A stretch of DNA of 64,000 bases, taken from Congregibacter brevis (GTDB lineage Bacteria > Pseudomonadota > Gammaproteobacteria > Pseudomonadales > Halieaceae). The position numbers and the translations under genes were made by a program. Every line of letters begins with the position of its first letter. The stretch's first letter is position 1. Shown here piece by piece: positions 57,705 through 64,000 of this stretch. The notes under the pieces were generated by a model that was not told the DNA's origin, searched no databases, and saw only the letters and a list, made by a program, of their open reading frames with translations. The DNA lies in the NCBI RefSeq assembly GCF_045689245.1, contig NZ_CP136865.1, positions 3,658,001-3,722,000 on the forward strand, in the 5' to 3' direction.

Positions 57705-59642
57705 CTAGCGTCCGCGGAGGAACAAACGATCCAAATCCTGCACGCTGAGCGCAGTCCAGGTAGGTCGACCGTGATTGCACTGCCCGGAGCGCTCTGTCAC
57801 TTCCATGTCCCTTAACAGCGCATTCATCTCCGGCACTGTGAGACGTCGATTTGCGCGCACGGACCCGTGACAGGCCATAGTCGACAATAGCTCATCCTCG
57901 TGCCGGGCTATTCGCTCGGACGTTCCATACTCGAGAAGCTCTGCCAGAACGTCACGGAGCAGCTGCTCCACATCAGCGCCCTGAAGAGAAACAGGAATCT
58001 CACGAATCATCAGGCTTTCTTCGCCCGCAATATCGACACGTAAGCCGAGGCTTTCGAACAATGCCGCGTGCTCTTCTACCAAAATAGCTTCGCGACCGCT
58101 CACAGATACGCTCTGGGGCACGAGTAGAGGCTGACTCCGAATTCCCTGCTCATCTCGCGCTTGCTTCAGGCGCTCGTAGGTTATGCGCTCGTGGGCCGCG
58201 TGCGTATCCACCAGCACCATTCCCTCCCTATTCTGGGCGAGTATGTAGATGCCATGGAGTTGAGCGAGCGCATAACCAAGGGGCGGGATATCCGCTGCGT
58301 CGCCTTCGGCAATCGCAGTATCACTCTGATTCGCCCCATAAAGCTGCTGATAACTAGCGGCAGTAGCGCCATCGAAGCTGGCGGCACCACCCCTGCCCGC
58401 TTGAAAATCACCGCGAGTCCCACGGTCCGAAAACGCCGTGGCACCTCCAACTCCAACTCCACCTCCAACTCCAACTCCAACTCCAACTCCAACTCCAGTG
58501 TTTAATCTGGGAGCCCCTTGCTCTGCCAACCCCATCTCTTGCTGGCGAACAAGCTCACCGGTTAGCAAATCCAATCGGGCCGTCGATGCCGATACAGGAG
58601 AGGTACTCGCCTGAGTTGGCACCGAGGTATCGCTCGGTCGAATGTCTGCTAAGGCTTTGTGTAAGGTACTGTATATAAAGCTGTGCACGCTGCGACCATC
58701 TCTGAATCGCACTTCATGCTTGGTGGGATGTACGTTGACGTCCACCTCAGCCGGGGCCAGCTCCAGATACAGAACAAACGCAGGATGACGGCCTTGATAC
58801 AGAACGTCACTGAACGCCTGACGCACAGCGTGGACCACCAATTTGTCGCGAATATAGCGACCATTAACGTAAAAGTGCTGGAGATCAGCCTGGCTTCGCG
58901 AAAAGCTCGGTTGCGCCACCCAGCCGTGTAGGCGCAACTCCCCCGCGTCACGATCAATCGCCACCGCATTATCGACAAAGGCTGGACCGCAGAGTGTTGC
59001 CACCCGCCGCAGCTGATCAGCCTCGGTGTCACAACGACGCAAATCCCGTAGCTGCCTGCCGTTATGGCGCAAAGCGAAGCTCACGTCGAAACGCGATAGC
59101 GCCACGCGCTTCACAACATCTTCCAGGTGATTAAACTCTGTGCGCTCTGTACGCAGAAACTTACGCCTTGCTGGCGTGTTAAAAAACAAATCACGAACTT
59201 CTACCGTCGTGCCCTGAGGGTGAGCCGCCGGCTTGAGCGTGACCTGCATATCCCGTCCAGAGCAGCTCGCAGACTGCCCATCGCTACCCCCTTCCGCCGT
59301 ATTACTGGTAACCAGTAAATGGGACACGGAACCGATACTGGCGAGAGCCTCCCCTCGAAATCCAAAACTCCCCACCTGCTCCAGATCATCCAAAGAGCTG
59401 ATCTTGCTGGTGGCATGACGATCGAGAGCCAGGGGCAGGTCTTCAGCATCAATACCCGTGCCGTTGTCCCTAATTCGGATGAGCTTGGTTCCCGCTGCTT
59501 CTATATCGATATCTACCCGAAGCGCACCCGCGTCCAGACTGTTCTCTAACAACTCCTTGACCACTGAGGCTGGACGCTCAACCACCTCGCCAGCAGCGAT
59601 CTGATTGGCGAGGCGCGGAGGAAGGCGCTTAATCACGGGCAT
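57705..59642 (-). CDS. mutL: DNA mismatch repair protein MutL (endonuclease type)
   Basis: MutL links mismatch recognition by MutS to strand removal. The N-terminal GHKL ATPase has IAAGEVVERPASVVKELLENSLDAGA, IRDNGTGID and FGFRGEALASI. The C-terminal domain carries the nicking-endonuclease motifs DTHAAHERITYE (the DxHAx2Ex4E pattern, with Thr in place of the usual Gln), ACHGSVRANR and CNHGRPTWT. The protein therefore probably nicks DNA itself, as in MutH-lacking bacteria. The linker between domains contains a Gly-Val run encoded by a hexanucleotide repeat. The length is 645 aa. Confidence 0.97.
   Translation of the reverse strand: MPVIKRLPPRLANQIAAGEVVERPASVVKELLENSLDAGALRVDIDIEAAGTKLIRIRDNGTGIDAEDLPLALDRHATSKISSLDDLEQVGSFGFRGEALASIGSVSHLLVTSNTAEGGSDGQSASCSGRDMQVTLKPAAHPQGTTVEVRDLFFNTPARRKFLRTERTEFNHLEDVVKRVALSRFDVSFALRHNGRQLRDLRRCDTEADQLRRVATLCGPAFVDNAVAIDRDAGELRLHGWVAQPSFSRSQADLQHFYVNGRYIRDKLVVHAVRQAFSDVLYQGRHPAFVLYLELAPAEVDVNVHPTKHEVRFRDGRSVHSFIYSTLHKALADIRPSDTSVPTQASTSPVSASTARLDLLTGELVRQQEMGLAEQGAPRLNTGVGVGVGVGVGGGVGVGGATAFSDRGTRGDFQAGRGGAASFDGATAASYQQLYGANQSDTAIAEGDAADIPPLGYALAQLHGIYILAQNREGMVLVDTHAAHERITYERLKQARDEQGIRSQPLLVPQSVSVSGREAILVEEHAALFESLGLRVDIAGEESLMIREIPVSLQGADVEQLLRDVLAELLEYGTSERIARHEDELLSTMACHGSVRANRRLTVPEMNALLRDMEVTERSGQCNHGRPTWTALSVQDLDRLFLRGR
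58445..58498 (-). repeat. Hexanucleotide tandem repeat inside mutL
   Basis: Nine head-to-tail units of CTCCAA (plus strand) are present, seven of them perfect and two with one substitution. On the coding strand each unit reads GGAGTT, giving Gly-Val pairs in the linker between the ATPase and dimerisation domains. Copy changes would add or remove two residues without frameshift. Confidence 0.95.
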
Positions 59643-59660
59643 AGAGGATATCTACTCGGT

Positions 59661-61010
59661 TCAACTTGCAGGAATGCGGAGCGTTTGGCCCACAAGTATT
59701 TTGCTGTTACGCAGGTTATTGTATTGGCTCAGCAAATTGACGTTTACATTGAACCGTTGGGCGATTCCCGAGAGTGTGTCGCCACCGACTATGGTGTACT
59801 CCGTCTCCCCGGCGTCACGTAGGTGTGCAAGGAGAGAGCCGGGCGGCGGATGGGCGCGAAACCATTGCACGATACCGCTATGAATCGCTTTAGCCATTCG
59901 CTTCCTATAGCTTGGAGAAGCGAGTTTTCTTGCTTCCTCAGGGTTAGATATAAAGCCCGTCTCAACTAATATAGATGGGACGTCGGGAGACTTAAGCACC
60001 GCAAACCCTGCCTGTTCAACCTGCTTTTTGTGGAGTCTGGCAAATTGGTTCATCTCGCCAAGGACACTGGCACCGACATTCAAGCTGCTATCGAGAGTCG
60101 CGGTCATCGATAAATCTGCCAGGGTCATGGCAAGGGCATCTTCTTTGTCACCGAGGCTAACGCCGCCCAGCAGATCCGCTGCATTCTCTCTCTGAGCCAA
60201 ATAGCTCGCCGTCGTACTGGTCGCGCCTCTAGTCGACAACGCATAGACCGATGCGCCTCGGGCGCGTTTATCTCTGAAAGCGTCCGCGTGGACCGAAACG
60301 AACATATCGGCTTGGCGCTTGCGAGCGAGATCTCGACGACCCTTGAGGCTCACGTAGTAGTCGCCACTGCGAATCAGCGTCGGAGCGAATCCCGCATCAG
60401 CCTTAAACAAACTATGCAGCTCTTTTGCGATTTCCAACACCACCTGCTTCTCGCGAAGGCGTCCGGGACCGGACGCTCCCGGGTCCTCACCGCCGTGCCC
60501 CGCGTCAATGGCGATAACAATATCGCGGCGATCGTTACTGCGAGCGCTCTTTTTCACTGCGGGTGCTGCGACTTCAGTCTCGAGATCATAAAGGTCAATA
60601 ACCAGACGATCATCGGCGAGTTCCGAGGCCTTTAGAGCGAAACTTCGGGGCCTCACAGCTTCGCTAAGATCCAGCACGAGACGCAGGTCATCGCCCTCAC
60701 GAACACCGCTGCGAACACTTGAAATAGGGGTTTTATCCAATTCCAGGGCATCGACCTTCGCCAGCAGCTTCGCATCAATCACGTCCACAACCAGACGTCT
60801 CGGGTTGTCCAACTCCAACAAACGATGTTCCGCCGGTCCGGACAAATCCAGCACGAGACGCGTATGGTCAGGCGCCCGCCATAAGCGCAGATCTTTTACA
60901 TCGACTCCTTTGGCATGGAGCAGCGTCGGCAAGGCCCACAGCACAAGGGCCGCAGCGAACCATGCCCGCGGACGAGACTTTGCTGTCGGTTCACATTTAA
61001 TTGTGAGCAT
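59661..61010 (-). CDS. amiB: N-acetylmuramoyl-L-alanine amidase AmiB
   Basis: AmiB is a periplasmic zinc amidase that splits septal peptidoglycan during cell division. The order is a signal peptide (ending LLHAKG, about residue 34), an AMIN domain (VKDLRLWRAPDHTRLVLDLSG) and the Amidase_3 catalytic domain with IAIDAGHGGEDPGA, MFVSVHADAF and LVETGFISNPEE. A C-terminal LysM (YTIVGGDTLSGIAQRFNVNVNLLSQYNNL) ends the 449-aa protein. Its start overlaps the tsaE end by 14 bp. EnvC/NlpD-type activation is expected from the family. Confidence 0.95.
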   Translation of the reverse strand: MLTIKCEPTAKSRPRAWFAAALVLWALPTLLHAKGVDVKDLRLWRAPDHTRLVLDLSGPAEHRLLELDNPRRLVVDVIDAKLLAKVDALELDKTPISSVRSGVREGDDLRLVLDLSEAVRPRSFALKASELADDRLVIDLYDLETEVAAPAVKKSARSNDRRDIVIAIDAGHGGEDPGASGPGRLREKQVVLEIAKELHSLFKADAGFAPTLIRSGDYYVSLKGRRDLARKRQADMFVSVHADAFRDKRARGASVYALSTRGATSTTASYLAQRENAADLLGGVSLGDKEDALAMTLADLSMTATLDSSLNVGASVLGEMNQFARLHKKQVEQAGFAVLKSPDVPSILVETGFISNPEEARKLASPSYRKRMAKAIHSGIVQWFRAHPPPGSLLAHLRDAGETEYTIVGGDTLSGIAQRFNVNVNLLSQYNNLRNSKILVGQTLRIPAS

Positions 61011-61521
61011 CTCCCGATTCCACTGATGACTCGAAGCTCTTCCCCAAGACGCTCCGTATGGCAGTCAAACATTCGACACCGATGTCACTGTAGGCATTCA
61101 CCCAAACATGCCTTCCCTGTCCTTTGACCGCGAGTCTAATCTCCATATCCGCCCGCGGCAAAAACTCTCCTCCACGCTCAGGCCACTCCACTACTACCAA
61201 TGACTGGCCACCGAAGTAATCCCTAATCCCCATGTACTCCAGCTCTTCCGGATCGCCCAAGCGGTAAAGATCAAAGTGATACAAGGGCTTTTGCAGATCA
61301 CCATAGGGCTCAACGAGAGTGTAGGTGGGGCTCTTAACTGCCCCGGTGTGCCCCAGCCCCCACGCAATCCCGCGAGTTAGAGTCGTTTTACCCGCGCCAA
61401 GTTCACCATAAAGATACAGCGTTGTGCCAAGCGGCAGGTGGCCTGCAAGCGCACGCCCAAAATCGACCACCTCGGCCTCAGTCTCTAAGTAAATCTGCAG
61501 GTCCCGAAACAAAGCGCTCAT
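60997..61521 (-). CDS. tsaE: tRNA threonylcarbamoyladenosine biosynthesis ATPase TsaE
   Basis: TsaE is the ATPase of the TsaB-TsaD-TsaE complex that makes t6A at position 37 of ANN-decoding tRNAs. LYLYGELGAGKTTLTRGIAWGLG holds the P-loop; VKSPTYTLVEPY and YHFDLYRLGDPEELEYMGIRDYF are family hallmarks. ATG at 61521 overlaps the nnrE stop as ATGA, and an earlier in-frame start is rejected. The product is 174 aa. Confidence 0.96.
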   Translation of the reverse strand: MSALFRDLQIYLETEAEVVDFGRALAGHLPLGTTLYLYGELGAGKTTLTRGIAWGLGHTGAVKSPTYTLVEPYGDLQKPLYHFDLYRLGDPEELEYMGIRDYFGGQSLVVVEWPERGGEFLPRADMEIRLAVKGQGRHVWVNAYSDIGVECLTAIRSVLGKSFESSVESGDAHN

Positions 61522-63023
61522 GACTGTAGCAGCTCCGCTATGCAAGGGATCAGGTCCGTAGCCAATAGCGATCGCTCAGAGGATCTAGCCGCCGCTCGAT
61601 CGCCTGCCTTAGCGTGAACAACAACAGCCAAAGCAGCGGCCTGTGTTGCGGACAGCCCCTGAGCAAGAAATGCCCCCACGACACCGCTCAACACGTCACC
61701 CATGCCGCCCGACGCCATCCCCGGATTACCATCGAGGCACAGCGCATGGCGCTTTGGACCAACAACGAGGCTCCCGTTACCCTTCAGCACCACCGTGGCG
61801 TCCCAAAAATCCGCAAGCTGCTGTGCCACGCCAAAGCGATCACTCTGTACGGGGCTCCCAGCAGTGTCAGATCCCGAGGACAGTAAACGCGCAGCTTCTC
61901 CAGGATGAGGCGTAATCACCGATCCTTTTGGCAAAGACCGCGTTTTGCTCTTTGCCAAAATGTTAAGCGCGTCTGCGTCGACTAAAAGCGGCTTCTGGGC
62001 ACCCAGACAGGCATGCAGCATTTGCTCACCCCAGACATCCTGACCTAATCCGGGACCTACAATGACTGCATCAGCCCACTCGAGAAGGGGCATCAATGCG
62101 TTTCGATGATCAATAGCGCTCACCATCGCCTCGGGCCGCCTAGCCAGCAAAGCAGGGATATGAGCCTCCCGGGTTGCGACCCGCACAAGACCAACGCCCG
62201 TTCGCAGTGCCGCCTCTGCGGCCAAGATGATCGCACCGCCCATACCGTGATCACCGCCAATCACCAGACAACGTCCAAAGTGCCCCTTATGGGCCGAAGG
62301 TGAAAGAGGAGGCAGGGATTGCAACTCTGCCTTCAGGCTCAATACTTCAAAAACAGGAGCCACAGCGGCAAAGGCCGCCGTCGGGACGTTCAAGTCATCG
62401 CAAAAGCACGCTCCGGCATGCTCCTCGCCGGCCCCGGTGTAGAGTCCGCGTTTGGGGGTGATAAAGCTGATGGTCCAGGATGCTCTTACCGCCGCACCGC
62501 AAACAGCACCAGTATCACTGTCTATTCCTGAGGGAACATCCAGAGCGAGCACCGGCGCCGCGCTATCGTTAATCAGATCAATAGCGGCCCTATACGTTGG
62601 CCGCACCTCACCAGAAATGCCCGTGCCGAGCATCGCGTCAACGATGACACCCTCATCGGTTAGATTATCTGGAACACATGCTTCGAGCTGGATGCCGGCA
62701 GACTCGGCGCGAGCAGCAGCGGCTATCGCATCTTCGCTGCGTGGCACACCATCCACGAGAAAAACGCGCGTTTCTATGCCTCGACCCTTGGCAAGTGCAG
62801 CCAGCAAGAGGCCGTCTCCGCCGTTATTTCCCGCCCCGCAAAATACTTGCATTGAAGCGGGAGCTGTAGATTCAGCGTATTGCGCAAGAAAAAAATCGAA
62901 AGCAGCCCGCGCTGCACGGGCCATTAGCAGAGGGCCGGGTAAGCCATGAACATCAATCGCTTCGCGATCAACGATTCGACTTTGCTCAGCTGTATACAGA
63001 AAACGCGGCGCCTGGATACTCAT
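61518..63023 (-). CDS. nnrE: Bifunctional NAD(P)H-hydrate repair enzyme Nnr
   Basis: This protein repairs hydrated NAD(P)H. The N-terminal YjeF_N epimerase domain (VFCGAGNNGGDGLLLAALAKGRG, and ALDVPSGIDSDTG) interconverts R and S forms. The C-terminal kinase-like ADP-dependent dehydratase (CLVIGGDHGMGGAIILAAEAALRTGVG, and LDGNPGMASGGMGDVLSG) restores NAD(P)H. ATG at 63023 has AGAGGCG upstream; a GTG three codons earlier is less likely. The product is 501 aa. It is the first gene of the long minus-strand cluster, divergent from queG across 89 bp. Confidence 0.96.
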   Translation of the reverse strand: MSIQAPRFLYTAEQSRIVDREAIDVHGLPGPLLMARAARAAFDFFLAQYAESTAPASMQVFCGAGNNGGDGLLLAALAKGRGIETRVFLVDGVPRSEDAIAAAARAESAGIQLEACVPDNLTDEGVIVDAMLGTGISGEVRPTYRAAIDLINDSAAPVLALDVPSGIDSDTGAVCGAAVRASWTISFITPKRGLYTGAGEEHAGACFCDDLNVPTAAFAAVAPVFEVLSLKAELQSLPPLSPSAHKGHFGRCLVIGGDHGMGGAIILAAEAALRTGVGLVRVATREAHIPALLARRPEAMVSAIDHRNALMPLLEWADAVIVGPGLGQDVWGEQMLHACLGAQKPLLVDADALNILAKSKTRSLPKGSVITPHPGEAARLLSSGSDTAGSPVQSDRFGVAQQLADFWDATVVLKGNGSLVVGPKRHALCLDGNPGMASGGMGDVLSGVVGAFLAQGLSATQAAALAVVVHAKAGDRAAARSSERSLLATDLIPCIAELLQS

Positions 63024-63112
63024 ACAGACCACGCCTCTGGCACAATCGTCACTATGGCTTCAAATCTCATAGCGCAATTATACGGTCAGCGTGTCAAAAG
63101 GGCTGCAAAGCA

Positions 63113-64000
63113 ATGACGGATATTCTGGCCACTTGCGACGGAGGCGCTCTCGTCGAGACGATTCGTGGCTGGGCCGAGGAACTCGGCTTCTCGCAACTTG
63201 GCGTCAGCGACATCGACCTCGCCGATCATGAGGGGCATCTGAAGCGCTGGCTTGAGGCTGGGCACCAAGGTGAGATGCAGTGGATGGGTGACCACGGCAC
63301 GAAGCGCTCTCGCCCCGAAGAACTGGTTCCCGGCACCTGCCGGGTTCTCTCCCTGCGCATGGACTATCTCGGCGACGGCACCGACCCTATGTCCGTTTTG
63401 GAGAACCCGGATAAAGCGTACATCGCGCGCTACACCCTGGGTCGGGACTACCACAAGCTCGTCCGAAAACGACTAGCGCAGCTCGCGAAACGTATCGAGA
63501 GCCACCTTGGACAGGGACTATACCGCGCATTCGTGGACAGTGCTCCGGTCCTGGAGCGAGCGCTTGCCGAGCGCGCTGGCCTTGGCTGGATTGCAAAAAA
63601 CACAATGTTGATCAATCAGGATGCTGGCTCTTGGTTTTTCCTTGGCGAAATTTATACAGACCTTCCCTTAACCGTGGACCCGCCTCAGGACAGCAAACAT
63701 TGCGGAACTTGCCGGGCCTGCCTGGACATTTGCCCGACGGATGCCTTTGTCGGGCCATTTGAATTGGATGCCCGGCGCTGTATTTCTTATCTGACCATCG
63801 AGCACAAAGGCAGCATCGATCCAGAGCTGCGCCCATTGATGGGCAACCGGATCTTCGGCTGTGATGATTGCCAGCTGGTTTGCCCATGGAACAAGTTCGC
63901 GCAAGTTACCGCAGAGCCGGACTTCCAACCCCGTCACGGCTTGGACGACGGAGAATTACTTACGCTGTTTGCCTGGGACGAAGCTACCTGGGCTGCAAAT
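63113..64000 (+). CDS. queG: Epoxyqueuosine reductase QueG, partial
   Basis: QueG carries out the last step of queuosine synthesis, reducing epoxyqueuosine in tRNA with a cobalamin and two [4Fe-4S] clusters. The 296 visible residues run off the window. YTLGRDYHKLVRKRL and RAFVDSAPVLERALAERAGLGWIAKNTMLI are strongly conserved. CGTCRACLDICPTDAF and CDDCQLVCPWN are the cluster motifs. A weak AAAGG precedes the ATG. It is next to nnrE as in E. coli and Pseudomonas. Confidence 0.97.
   Translation, partial: MTDILATCDGGALVETIRGWAEELGFSQLGVSDIDLADHEGHLKRWLEAGHQGEMQWMGDHGTKRSRPEELVPGTCRVLSLRMDYLGDGTDPMSVLENPDKAYIARYTLGRDYHKLVRKRLAQLAKRIESHLGQGLYRAFVDSAPVLERALAERAGLGWIAKNTMLINQDAGSWFFLGEIYTDLPLTVDPPQDSKHCGTCRACLDICPTDAFVGPFELDARRCISYLTIEHKGSIDPELRPLMGNRIFGCDDCQLVCPWNKFAQVTAEPDFQPRHGLDDGELLTLFAWDEATWAAN

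Overview
The window is chromosomal DNA from a gammaproteobacterium. Gene order and protein character point to the Pseudomonadales/Cellvibrionales side, possibly a marine OM60/NOR5 (Halieaceae) bacterium. That placement is inferred from memory of family features and no search was run. Supporting signs are a MapZ-like PilZ gene beside radA, a DnaT plus lambda-P-like helicase-loader pair, no priB between rpsF and rpsR, a MutL carrying the nicking-endonuclease motifs typical of MutH-less bacteria, a stand-alone hisZ beside purA, and an Anbu proteasome-like gene. Coding density is high, and no transposase, integrase, prophage module or CRISPR array was seen.

Left block (1-19.6 kb): housekeeping genes. 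ribBA(partial)-ribE-ribD-nrdR-glyA run leftward. They are followed by ettA, a PilZ/PPIase pair, radA, the DnaT/P-like pair, a polysaccharide deacetylase, dnaB, and the rnr-rlmB-rpsF-rpsR-DUF2232-rplI group. A tRNA-Leu(CAG) with a textbook promoter closes this block. About 1.1 kb before it lies a decayed tRNA-Leu 5' half, and a gene for a surface protein with an IPTL/PEP-CTERM-like tail sits between the two.

Middle block (19.6-50 kb): accessory genes. In order these are a cytochrome b561-like protein, a LysR/NADP-oxidoreductase pair with a perfect palindrome between them, an RND pump with its adaptor, two lipoproteins (a metallo-beta-lactamase-fold hydrolase and a RidA-type protein), a group II PLP decarboxylase, a coupled MATE/spermidine-dehydrogenase-like/gamma-glutamyltransferase operon, a DUF885 protein, two outer-membrane proteins, an Anbu/zinc-peptidase/alpha-E/ATP-grasp locus, a molybdopterin oxidoreductase, LemA plus an M48 protease, and an AraC-type regulator.

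Right block (50-64 kb): the conserved cluster nnrE-tsaE-amiB-mutL-miaA-hfq-hflX-hflK-hflC-yjeT-hisZ-purA on the minus strand, with queG starting divergently and running off the end. In E. coli and Pseudomonas, as I recall, purA lies close to rnr. Here about 30 kb of accessory genes separate them in otherwise collinear order, so the middle block looks like an insertion between conserved neighbours.

The most interesting points are the Anbu peptide-tagging-like locus, the amine-oxidation/export gene set with an exported RidA, the tRNA remnant and split synteny, the overlapping DnaT/P-like loader genes close to dnaB, the hexanucleotide repeat inside mutL, and an altered acidic loop in the RibB domain.
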